From contig NZ_BNCJ01000001.1 in NCBI RefSeq assembly GCF_014656415.1, forward strand, positions 289,771-353,770: a stretch of DNA of 64,000 bases, given 5' to 3'. The notes below the pieces were generated by a model. The model saw only the letters and a program-made list of their open reading frames with translations, was not told where the DNA came from and did no database searches. The position numbers and the translations under genes were made by a program. This stretch comes from Seohaeicola zhoushanensis. GTDB taxonomy: Bacteria; Pseudomonadota; Alphaproteobacteria; Rhodobacterales; Rhodobacteraceae. Below are positions 29,371-37,495 of this stretch, piece after piece (position 1 is the first letter of the stretch; every line of letters begins with the position of its first letter).

Positions 29371-29670
29371 TTAACCTCCCGTCAAGACCGTGAATTCACC
29401 CAATACGGCCATGCCGCCGCAACCGCAATTGTCGAGAATGCGCGACGCCGGCATGCTTTGGATAATCACCGAAGACGAGCCCTTGACCAGCGGATGCGGG
29501 CCGACGCCGATGTGGTTGTCGAGGATGCGGGCAGCCGGTTTGCCCGCGACAAGCGTTGTGACCGCGCAGACGAACGTCGTTGCCGAAGGGCCCGGAACCG
29601 GGCCCGCCGGTGTGGGCACGCAAAGCGCGCATAGCACCGAGTCACCCAATCTGTGCTGTGGCATACACAT
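29371..29670 (-). CDS. PAAR-domain spike-tip protein
   Basis: A 99-residue PAAR protein that would cap the VgrG trimer and sharpen the T6SS spike. It shows the repeated P-A-x-R-I-L-D-N turns (PAARILDNH and PASRILDNCGCG), the HIGVGPHPLVKGSSSVIIQ core and a Cys/His set able to hold the tip metal. There is no fused effector domain. It lies 11 bases upstream of tagH and 2 bases downstream of the unknown gene that follows vgrG. Confidence 0.88.
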   Translation of the reverse strand: MCMPQHRLGDSVLCALCVPTPAGPVPGPSATTFVCAVTTLVAGKPAARILDNHIGVGPHPLVKGSSSVIIQSMPASRILDNCGCGGMAVLGEFTVLTGG

Positions 29671-29672
29671 GT

Positions 29673-30272
29673 TCAGGCCTCCTTCGCCTTGGGGGCGATA
29701 CGCCCGTTTCCGCCCCTTGCAATGTCGAGCGCCCGGTCGATCAGAACCGTCTTATGTTGTTCAAACTTATCAGAGAGTTTGCCCAGCGCCACCATATTCA
29801 TGGCATAGGCCGAGAGTGCGGCCGCGCCGGGGGGAGCGGGATGTTCCTTTGCGTCGCCCGTCCCCAGAGTGCCGTCTGCGAATAGGGCCGCGCGGGCGCA
29901 ATGCACCGTATCGTCATCTGGCAGGGCATGGTCCATCGCCTCGCGAAGGGGGTCGCGGTTGTCTTCGTTGGGCTTGAAGACCCAGGTTTCGGCAACAGTC
30001 AGCGGGAGCGGGTCGGCATCGGACTTGGGGCCGATATAATCGCGCGCGGCGAGGCAGGCCCACCACACACGCTCGCGCCCTGGAAGGATCACGCCCAGCA
30101 GGATCAGCATGTCGACCCAGGCGTCCTTCGCGTCGAGTTCGGCCAGCACGACGCTGGCCTTCGCGCTGGCCGGGGCATCGAGCGGTGTCTTGAGACGGAT
30201 ATTCGCGTCGGCCAGCATCTTGGCCGCAGGAACGTCGGGGATCTTGGTCAGGTTGGAGAATCGCTCGCTCAT
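29673..30272 (-). CDS. Unknown T6SS protein between VgrG and PAAR
   Basis: A 199-residue soluble protein without signal peptide or membrane segment. It starts MSERFSNLTKIPDVPAAK, has a conserved-looking VWWACLAARDYIG block at about residues 69-81, and ends with a helical region. It resembles small proteins of unknown function (possibly DUF6931) that occur next to vgrG and PAAR genes. The position suggests a loading adaptor for an effector or spike assembly, but there is no catalytic motif that would mark it as a toxin itself. Gaps of 8 and 2 bases to its neighbours show co-transcription. Confidence 0.6.
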   Translation of the reverse strand: MSERFSNLTKIPDVPAAKMLADANIRLKTPLDAPASAKASVVLAELDAKDAWVDMLILLGVILPGRERVWWACLAARDYIGPKSDADPLPLTVAETWVFKPNEDNRDPLREAMDHALPDDDTVHCARAALFADGTLGTGDAKEHPAPPGAAALSAYAMNMVALGKLSDKFEQHKTVLIDRALDIARGGNGRIAPKAKEA

Positions 30273-30280
30273 GGCTGCAC

Positions 30281-32443
30281 CTAGTTGATCAGCGTCAGGG
30301 GGCCGCCCTTGACGATCATCAGGGGTTCGCCCTTGACCTGGGTCAGCGGCGATTTCAGCGTGGCCATACCGGTGCCTTCGATGTTGATCATCGGCCCCTT
30401 GATGGTGACCCCCGAGGGGTCGATCTTGATCGAGGATCCCATTACCTTGAGCTCGATGCTCTGCATCGCCTCCATCGTAATCTTGCCCAGATCCGCCTTG
30501 GTGTCGATGTTGCCCATCTTCACCGCCGTGGTCTGGTTGCCCATCTTGATGGTGTTGGTCTGGTTGCCCTGCTTGACCTCGGTAGTCATGTTGCCGGTGA
30601 TTGTCTCGGTATACTTGCCCTCGACCGTCTGGGTCTTGTCGGTCTTGATCTCGATGGTCTGGCTGCCGGTCTCGATCTTGAACTCTTCATCGCCCTTGCT
30701 GATCGTGTGGTAGTGGTTACCTTCCTTGATCGTGCGGGTGACGTCTTTCTTGATGACCTCGGACAGGCAGCCGTCGGCATCATGCGCCCCGGCATCGAGT
30801 TCGTCGTAGCCGATGGTGGTGACGGACTTGTTCTTGATCAGCCACTGGTGGTCCTTCTGCGCCTGCATGCGCATCAGTTCCTCGCCCTTCTTGTCCTCGA
30901 ACATCACCTCGTTGTACTCGTCCGCGCCGCCGCCCTTGGTCGAGCGCGACCGCATGCCGAACTGGGCGGCGTTGTCGGGATAGGCCCAGGCGGGCTTGGT
31001 GTCGGCGTTCCACAGCATGCCGGTGCAGATCGGCCTGTCGGGGTTGCCCTCCTCGAACTGGATCACCACTTCCTGGCCCATGCGCGGGATGGCAACCATC
31101 CCCCAGTCCTTGCCCGACCAGGGGGTCGCCACGCGGATCCAGCAGGAGGAATTCTCGTTGTTCTGGCCCAGCCGGTCCCAGTGGAACTGCACCTTGATGC
31201 GGCCGTGTTCGTCGGTCCAGATCTCTTCGCCGGCCTTGCCGACCACGGTGGCCGTATGCAGGCCCGCGATCTCGGGCCAGGGGGTCATCAGCTTGTTGCG
31301 GAACTGGATGTCGGAGCCGAGCGCGACGAAGTAGCAGGCATAGTCCATGCTCTCCATCTCTTCGGGGTAGGTCAGTTCCGGGCGGTCCCGGTCTTGCCGG
31401 TTCGGCTCCAGCCGGTGCGACTCGGAGGGGCGGATGTAGTGCACGGCCTCGGTGACGAGATAGGTGTTGTTCTCGCCCGTCGGCCCTTCGGTCAGCTTGA
31501 AAGTATAGCCGATGGCAAGGTTGCGCGAGTTGGTGACGCCCCGGCGCAGCTTGTATTCGACCTCTTCGGCCTCCATCCGGACCTGCGTCAGCCGGTTCCC
31601 GCGGCCGGTGTCCTTCCGGTAGTGGCCGGGATAGTGATACAACTCGTAGCTCTTGTGCGAATGCGAGGCTTGGGTCGTCGTCGGCTTGACCGTCTTCAGG
31701 TCTGCACGCGGCGTCAGCATGTCGAAATCGTTGAGCGTCACCTTGCCGGAAATCACGCTTTCGCCACTGGCCCAGTCGGTGACCTTGTTGCCCTGCTCCT
31801 GGCCCTTGCCGCCGGAGCCGGAGAATTCAAGCTCGGCCATGCCTGGGGTCGGCTTGTGCGAGCCGGTCTTGTCGTCGCAGAGGATCATCTTGTTCTTCTC
31901 GCCGCTGTCCGGCGCGTTGTCGAAGAAGAAGTAGATCCCCTCTTCCTGCATCAGGCGGGTGACGAAATCATAGTCCGTCTCGCGGTACTGCACGCAGTAT
32001 TCGCGCTTTTCGTAGGTGGCGCTGAGCTTCTTGGTATAGTCGATGAAGCCGTGTTCGCCGAAGACCTCTTCGATGATCTCCACGGCGGTCTTGTCCTGGA
32101 AGATCTTGTTGTCGGACGTGCGCGTCAGCATCCAGGCCCAGTGCCGCACGGTGGCGAGATACTGCACCTCGGCCCCCTTGCTGCCCACCTTCTCGGACAG
32201 ACGCTCGACCGAGACGACGAAGCCCTCGAAGCGGCGCTTCTTGTTCTCGTTGAGAACCAGCTCGACCCCGATGGCCTGGCCGACGAGGTCCTTCATGGTG
32301 ATCGGGTCCTGAGTGACGAATTCAACCGTCATCTCGGTCAACGTGCCGAAGGACTCGCGGATGATCGCACCGGTCAGCCAGAGTTTCTCCTCGGACTTGA
32401 GATCGGTAATCTTGCCCTTCAATTCAATTTTGACATTGGCCAT
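30281..32443 (-). CDS. vgrG: T6SS spike protein VgrG (TssI)
   Basis: A 720-residue VgrG with the gp27-like head (about 1-370), the OB-fold gp5 core (WTDEHGRIKVQFHWDR near 400 and the following CWIRVATPWSG) and a C-terminal beta-helix of short repeats such as KQGNQTNTIKMGNQTTAVKM. The tail ends in PLTLIN with no extra domain, so it is not an evolved VgrG effector. ATG 32443 was chosen over a TTG five codons upstream because an AAAGGA ribosome site lies 7 bases before it. It is followed by the unknown gene and PAAR. Confidence 0.95.
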   Translation of the reverse strand: MANVKIELKGKITDLKSEEKLWLTGAIIRESFGTLTEMTVEFVTQDPITMKDLVGQAIGVELVLNENKKRRFEGFVVSVERLSEKVGSKGAEVQYLATVRHWAWMLTRTSDNKIFQDKTAVEIIEEVFGEHGFIDYTKKLSATYEKREYCVQYRETDYDFVTRLMQEEGIYFFFDNAPDSGEKNKMILCDDKTGSHKPTPGMAELEFSGSGGKGQEQGNKVTDWASGESVISGKVTLNDFDMLTPRADLKTVKPTTTQASHSHKSYELYHYPGHYRKDTGRGNRLTQVRMEAEEVEYKLRRGVTNSRNLAIGYTFKLTEGPTGENNTYLVTEAVHYIRPSESHRLEPNRQDRDRPELTYPEEMESMDYACYFVALGSDIQFRNKLMTPWPEIAGLHTATVVGKAGEEIWTDEHGRIKVQFHWDRLGQNNENSSCWIRVATPWSGKDWGMVAIPRMGQEVVIQFEEGNPDRPICTGMLWNADTKPAWAYPDNAAQFGMRSRSTKGGGADEYNEVMFEDKKGEELMRMQAQKDHQWLIKNKSVTTIGYDELDAGAHDADGCLSEVIKKDVTRTIKEGNHYHTISKGDEEFKIETGSQTIEIKTDKTQTVEGKYTETITGNMTTEVKQGNQTNTIKMGNQTTAVKMGNIDTKADLGKITMEAMQSIELKVMGSSIKIDPSGVTIKGPMINIEGTGMATLKSPLTQVKGEPLMIVKGGPLTLIN

Positions 32444-32506
32444 GGGCTGTCCTTTCAAATTCTACGGCAGCAAATACCGCCGCGGGCATATCTTCAATGA
32501 ACTGGA

Positions 32507-35500
32507 TCACAGTCCGTCCAGCAGTGCGGCAAGATCCGCGTCGATGTCACCCGCCGGCGGCGCGGCGGCGGTATCGCCAAAGCCGGCCAACAGCGCGTCG
32601 AGATCGTCGTCGGGTGCGGCGGCGGCCTCTTCCTTCTTCTGCGGTGCCGGCATGGTCATCCGTTTCGGCGCGGTCGCGGGCGGCGGCGGTTCGCCGGTCC
32701 AGGGGCCGCGGATCTCGCCGCCGCCCACGGCCTGGAACGAGGCCAGCCGCACCTCGTCGCGGCCCTTGACCGAGACCACCGGCATGAAGCCGCGGGTCAT
32801 CACCGTCTCGACCGTCGAGAGCGTCAGGTTGCGCTCGGTGCAGGGCAGCGCGACCTGGTCGCCGTGGCGGTCTTTGACGAAGTGATAGGGTATCCCACCG
32901 AGGGACATCACCTTGCCAAGCTGCATCGACTTGCCGAACTGCTTGAAGCTACGCGCCAGCAGGATTGCCACAAGGACCACCGGGTTTGCCCAGAGCATTC
33001 CGCTCAGACCCTCGGACATGGTGAACTCCTCGAAGTCGAACTCGTAGCAGGGCTCGGTCTTCGCGCCATAGGGCCGTCGCAGCAGGAAGCGCGGCGTGAC
33101 GAGACCCAGATACTGCGCCTCGCTCATCGCGCGCAGGTCGTCCCAGGCCTTGGCGGTCAGCGGGTGGCGGTCTTCCCTGGCAACCTCCATGAACCCCGGC
33201 GACATCGCCGCAAAGAAGGGCGCATCGACATGCGCTGCCGCCCGCGCCACCAGGCTCAGCAGCTCGGCATGGGGCGGCGTTTCCTCGAAGGTATAGAGGC
33301 CGAGCAACGCCGAATAGCCGCCGCGCCCGTTCTCCTCGTCGAGCGGCTCGCCGGTCAGCAGTTTCACCAGCCCGCTTTCCGAAAGGTCGCTGACCGAGGC
33401 GAGGTCGGCCGCGATCTCCTCGGCAGAGACATCGTAAAGGATGACGTCGAGCGTGTCGTCCGTCTCGACGCTGCGGGCGATCAGGTCGATGCTGCGCCAC
33501 TGCGCCTCGAGCGACTGGAACTCGGGGTGGTGCAGCACCAGCCGCATCGCCGCTGAGAGCGATTCATCCACCGCCTTCTGCATCGCCTTCTGATCGGCAT
33601 TGGGCACCGCCCGGATATGCGGGCCGACGATGCGCGCCATCAGCTCCTCGATCGGCGAGGCCTGCACCAGCTTGTTGCCGGTATCGCCGATCAGCTTCTG
33701 GAAGTCGGTCAGCCGCAGGTCCGCCGGCACCGCATTGCCGCCCGAGCGCAGCTTGGCGGGCGCGGCATAGGTGCCGTGCTTCTCGCTCCACTCCTTCAGC
33801 CGGGCCGCCGCCTTCTGGGCCGTGGCACCCATGCCGAGCTGCTGCTTCAACCCGACGAGTTCGGCGAAGAGGCCGACGTTTTCGTAGAGCTCGTCGGGGT
33901 GCATGTCGTCGAGACCCTTGAGCTTCACCTCGACCCCGGCCCCGTCCTTGCCGACGGGCAGGACCAGCGTGGTGCCAAAGCTCTCGATCACCTCCTCGGC
34001 GGTGTCCGGGTCCAGCAGGATCGGCCGGCGCGCGGCCAGCGCATCGCCGGTTTCGAGGATGCCCCGTGCCGAGCGGCCCGAGAAATCGCCGAAGATCGCC
34101 ATCCGGAACCGCTTGCGTTTCAACTGCTGCGGGTCAGGCCGCGCGGCCGAGAGCACGCCGAAGTCGAAGTCCAGGTCGTCGATCATCTCCGCACCTCCCG
34201 TTGCCGCTTCGCCGCTGTCTTCCGTGCCCGCGCCCAGATCGCCGAGCAGGTCGTCGAGGGCATCCGCCGCTGGCCCCGCGACGACGGGCTCTTCGACCGC
34301 AGGTTCGCCAAGTGTGCCGAGCAGGTCGTCGAGATCGTCCGCCGCCGGCGCTGCAGCGACGGGCTCTTCGACCACAGGTTCGTCTAGTGCGCCGAGAAGG
34401 TCGTCGAGGTCGTCCGCCGCAGGTTCCGCGGTGACGGGCTCTTCGACCACAGGTTCATCAACCGCGCCGAGGAGGTCGTCGAGGTCGTCCGCCGCCGGCT
34501 CCGCGACGACGGGCTCTTCGACCGCAGGTTCGTCAAGCGCGCCGAGCAGGTCGTCGAGATCGTCCGCCGCCGGCTCAGCAGCGACGGGCTCTTCGACCAC
34601 AGGTTCATCAAGCGCGCCGAGAAGGTCGTCGAGGTCGTCCGCCGCCGGCTCTGCAGCGACGGGCTCTTCGACCATAGGTTCATCAAGCGCGCCGAGGAGG
34701 TCGTCGAGGTCGTCCGCCGCCGGCTCCGCGACGACGGGCTCTTCAACCGCAGGTTCGTCAAGCGCGCCGAGGAGGTCGTCGAGATCGTCCGCCGCCGGCT
34801 CTGCAGCGACGGGCTCTTCGACCACAGGTTCATCAAGCGCGCCGAGAAGGTCCTCGAGATCGTCCGCCGCAGGTTCCGCGGTGACGGGCTCTTCGACCAC
34901 AGGTTCATCAAGCGCGCCCAGGAGGTCGTCGAGGTCGTCCGCCGCCGGCTCCGCGACGACGGGCTCTTCGACCGCAGGTTCGTCAAGCGCGCCGAGGAGG
35001 TCGTCGAGATCGTCCGACCGCTCCTTCGGCTCCTGGGCCGTGACGTCGAGCAGCGAGTCGAGGGCGGCACTGCCGTCGTCCTCGGGGCTCTCTTCAATCT
35101 CCACGCTGCGCAGGCTGTCTAGAGTGGTGGCGGAGGTGTCGTCCTCCGGCTCCTCGACCGCCACGTCGAGTAGCGAGTCGAGCGCGGCGGTGCCGTCGTC
35201 TTCGGGCGTCTCTTCAATCTCCACGCTGCGCAGGTCGTCGAGGGTCGCGGCGGAGGTGTCTTCCTCGGGCTCCTCGACCGTCACGTCGAGCAGGGAGTCG
35301 AGCGCGGCAGTGTCGTCGTCTTCGGGGGTCTCCTTGATCTCCACGCTGCGCAGGTCGTCGAGGGTCGCGGCGGAGGTGTCTTCCTCGGGCTCTTCGACCG
35401 TCACGTCGAGCAGGGAGTCGAGCGCGGCGGTGCCGTCGTCTTCGGGAGTCTCTTCAATCTCCACGCTGCGCAGGCTGTCGAGGGTGGTGGCGGAGGTGTC

Positions 35501-37495
35501 TTCCTCGGGCTCCTCGACCGCCACGTCGAGCAGGGAGTCGAGCGCGGCGGTGCCGTCGTCTTCGGGGGTATCCTCCACCTCGATGCTGCGCAGGTTGTCG
35601 AGGGTCGCGGCGGAGGTGTCTTCCTCCGGCTCCTCGACCGTCACGTCGAGCAGCGAGTCGAGCGCGGCAGTGTCGTCGTCCTCGGGCGTCTCCTTGATCT
35701 CCACGCTGCGCAGGTCGTCGAGGGTCGCGGCAGAGGTGTCTTCCTCGGGCTCTTCGACCGCCACGTCGAGCAGCGAGTCGAGGGCGGCACTGCCGTCGTC
35801 CTTGGGCGTCTCTTCAATCTCCACGCTGCGCAAGCTGTCTAGGGTGGTGGCGGAGGTGTCTTCTTCGGGCTCCTCGACCGTCACGTCGAGCAGGGAGTCG
35901 AGCGCGGCGGTGCCGTCGTCTTCGGGGGTCTCTTCAATCTCCACACTGCGCAGACTGTCGAGGGTGGTCGCGGAGGTGTCTTCCTCGGGCTCCTCGACCG
36001 CCACCTCGAGCAGGGAGTCGAGCGCGGCGGTGCCGTCGTCTTCGAGGGTATCCTCCACCTCGATGCTGCGCAGGTTGTCGAGGGTCGCGGCGGAGGTGTC
36101 TTCCTCCGGCTCCTCGACCGTCACGTCGAGCAGCGAGTCGAGCGCGGCAGTGTCGTCGTCCTCGGGCGTCTCCTTGATCTCCACGCTGCGCAGGTCGTCG
36201 AGGGTCGCGGCAGAGGTGTCTTCCTCGGGCTCTTCGACCGCCACGTCGAGCAGCGAGTCGAGGGCGGCACTGCCGTCGTCCTTGGGCGTCTCTTCAATCT
36301 CCACACTGCGCAGCGAAGTGAGAGCTTCCTCGGAGGTGTCAAGCTCCGGCTCGGAAACGCCGACTTCGCGAAGGCTCTCCAAGGCGGAGGAGTCGTCCTC
36401 CGGCGGAGCTTTCTCCACCTCGGCGCTGCGCAGCGAAGACAAGGCGTCTTCGGAGGTGTCAGGCTCCGGTTCACCGACCTCAACATCACGCAGGCTCTCC
36501 AGAGCGGAGGTATTGTCCTCCGGCGGGGGTTCCTCAACCTCGATGCTGCGCAGCGAAGACAGGGCGTCTTCTGAGGTGTCGGGCTCCGGTTCACCGACCT
36601 CAACATCACGCAGGCTCTCCAGAGCGGAGGTATTGTCCTCCGGCGGAGCTTCCTCCACCTCGACGCTGCGAAGCGAAAACAGGGCATCTTCGGAGGTGTC
36701 GGGCTCCGGTTCGCCGACCTCGACATCACGCAGGCTGTCCAGGGCAGAGGAATTGTCCTCCGAGGGAGCTTCCTCCATCTCAATGCTGCGCAGCGAAGAT
36801 AGGGCGTCTTCGGAGGTGTCGGCCTCTGGTTCGTTGATCTCGACGCCGCGCAGGCTGTCCAAGGCCGAGGAACTGTCCACCGGTGCGGCTTCGTCTACCT
36901 CGATGCTGCGCAGCGAGGTCAGCGCCGCCTCGGAAGCATCGGCCTCCGGTTCGGCCACCTCGACGGCCCGCAGGCTGTCAAGGGCGCTCTCGGTGTCCGA
37001 AGCGTCACCGGCCGGCAGGGCGGAGATGGCGCCGAGCAGCGTCGGATCGGTCAGGATCTTCTCGATCAGCGCCTCGGCACCTGACTTGCCGTCCATGTAG
37101 GCGAGCAGCGTGGTCAGTTGGGTGCGCGCTTCGAGCAGGGCGCGCAGGGGTTCGATCTTCGCCGCGATCGCGCCGGGCGAGAAATCGGACATCTTCTCGA
37201 ACACCAGGTCGACGGCGAGGTTACCCTCGCCGGTCAGCGTGTTGGGCACGCTGAATTCAACCCTCGGGGCCATCGCCTTCATCCGCTCGTCGAAATTGTC
37301 GACGTCGATCTCGAGGAACTTGCGGTCGGCGACGGCCGGTTGGGCGACGTTGGACTTGCCTGCAAGATCGCTCATCACTCCCATGACGAAGGGCAGCTGC
37401 ACCTTCTTCTCGGCGCCGTAGAGCTCCACATCGTATTCGATCTGGACCCGCGGCGCCCGGTTGCGAGCGATGAACTTCTGCGAGCTGTCAGCCAT
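32507..37495 (-). CDS. Giant fusion: TssB - acidic tandem repeats - TssC/ImpD-like sheath protein
   Basis: A 1,662-residue protein with no signal peptide. Residues 1-165 are a complete TssB (VipA) module, about 80% identical by eye to the stand-alone TssB in this window. Residues 171-827 are 33 units of a 20-residue acidic repeat (ALDSLRxVEVxEPExDTSxx type). Residues 828-1090 are 10.5 units of a 25-residue repeat (DDLDDLLGALDEPxVEEPVx type). Residues about 1125-1225 look like a second, diverged VipA-like segment (FRMAIFGDFSGR). Residues about 1255-1600 match TssC (PRFLLRRPYGAKTEP), closest in style to the ImpD paralogue of rhizobia. The region homologous to the last about 110 residues of TssC is missing and is replaced by a Pro/Ala tail ending in two DLDALL-like motifs. 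It overlaps the sodium-channel gene by 8 bases. Confidence 0.88.
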   Translation of the reverse strand: MADSSQKFIARNRAPRVQIEYDVELYGAEKKVQLPFVMGVMSDLAGKSNVAQPAVADRKFLEIDVDNFDERMKAMAPRVEFSVPNTLTGEGNLAVDLVFEKMSDFSPGAIAAKIEPLRALLEARTQLTTLLAYMDGKSGAEALIEKILTDPTLLGAISALPAGDASDTESALDSLRAVEVAEPEADASEAALTSLRSIEVDEAAPVDSSSALDSLRGVEINEPEADTSEDALSSLRSIEMEEAPSEDNSSALDSLRDVEVGEPEPDTSEDALFSLRSVEVEEAPPEDNTSALESLRDVEVGEPEPDTSEDALSSLRSIEVEEPPPEDNTSALESLRDVEVGEPEPDTSEDALSSLRSAEVEKAPPEDDSSALESLREVGVSEPELDTSEEALTSLRSVEIEETPKDDGSAALDSLLDVAVEEPEEDTSAATLDDLRSVEIKETPEDDDTAALDSLLDVTVEEPEEDTSAATLDNLRSIEVEDTLEDDGTAALDSLLEVAVEEPEEDTSATTLDSLRSVEIEETPEDDGTAALDSLLDVTVEEPEEDTSATTLDSLRSVEIEETPKDDGSAALDSLLDVAVEEPEEDTSAATLDDLRSVEIKETPEDDDTAALDSLLDVTVEEPEEDTSAATLDNLRSIEVEDTPEDDGTAALDSLLDVAVEEPEEDTSATTLDSLRSVEIEETPEDDGTAALDSLLDVTVEEPEEDTSAATLDDLRSVEIKETPEDDDTAALDSLLDVTVEEPEEDTSAATLDDLRSVEIEETPEDDGTAALDSLLDVAVEEPEDDTSATTLDSLRSVEIEESPEDDGSAALDSLLDVTAQEPKERSDDLDDLLGALDEPAVEEPVVAEPAADDLDDLLGALDEPVVEEPVTAEPAADDLEDLLGALDEPVVEEPVAAEPAADDLDDLLGALDEPAVEEPVVAEPAADDLDDLLGALDEPMVEEPVAAEPAADDLDDLLGALDEPVVEEPVAAEPAADDLDDLLGALDEPAVEEPVVAEPAADDLDDLLGAVDEPVVEEPVTAEPAADDLDDLLGALDEPVVEEPVAAAPAADDLDDLLGTLGEPAVEEPVVAGPAADALDDLLGDLGAGTEDSGEAATGGAEMIDDLDFDFGVLSAARPDPQQLKRKRFRMAIFGDFSGRSARGILETGDALAARRPILLDPDTAEEVIESFGTTLVLPVGKDGAGVEVKLKGLDDMHPDELYENVGLFAELVGLKQQLGMGATAQKAAARLKEWSEKHGTYAAPAKLRSGGNAVPADLRLTDFQKLIGDTGNKLVQASPIEELMARIVGPHIRAVPNADQKAMQKAVDESLSAAMRLVLHHPEFQSLEAQWRSIDLIARSVETDDTLDVILYDVSAEEIAADLASVSDLSESGLVKLLTGEPLDEENGRGGYSALLGLYTFEETPPHAELLSLVARAAAHVDAPFFAAMSPGFMEVAREDRHPLTAKAWDDLRAMSEAQYLGLVTPRFLLRRPYGAKTEPCYEFDFEEFTMSEGLSGMLWANPVVLVAILLARSFKQFGKSMQLGKVMSLGGIPYHFVKDRHGDQVALPCTERNLTLSTVETVMTRGFMPVVSVKGRDEVRLASFQAVGGGEIRGPWTGEPPPPATAPKRMTMPAPQKKEEAAAAPDDDLDALLAGFGDTAAAPPAGDIDADLAALLDGL
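34226..35014 (-). repeat. 75-bp coding tandem repeats (10.5 units)
   Basis: In-frame repeats encoding 25-residue units that start DDLDDLLGALDEP followed by VEEPV and AEPAA variants. Units are near-identical in both DNA and protein; variants at fixed positions (AVEEPVV, VVEEPVT, VVEEPVA) alternate. The last unit is degenerate (DALDDLLGDLG). Confidence 0.95.
35015..36985 (-). repeat. 60-bp coding tandem repeats with 120- and 480-bp higher order
   Basis: Thirty-three in-frame 60-bp units encode 20-residue repeats; two subtypes alternate, giving a 120-bp period. The stretches 35846-36295 and 35366-35815 are near-identical copies offset by 480 bp (encoded residues 401-550 and 561-710 differ at about three places), showing recent block duplication. 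The first units (36300-36985) are more diverged. Confidence 0.95.

Noticed and set aside
30281-30800. VgrG C-terminus as an evolved effector domain
   Set aside because: The tail consists of short beta-helix repeats ending in PLTLIN, as in plain VgrG spikes.
34226-36985. Regular repeats that could be read as a CRISPR or satellite array
   Set aside because: The units are contiguous, in-frame and code for conserved acidic repeats. There are no unique spacers and no cas genes.
33903-37100. A 1,065-codon open frame on the plus strand, rich in Ser, Gly and Thr
   Set aside because: It runs antisense to the repeat region of the sheath fusion. Its composition simply mirrors the GC-rich acidic repeats, and it has no domain or ribosome site.
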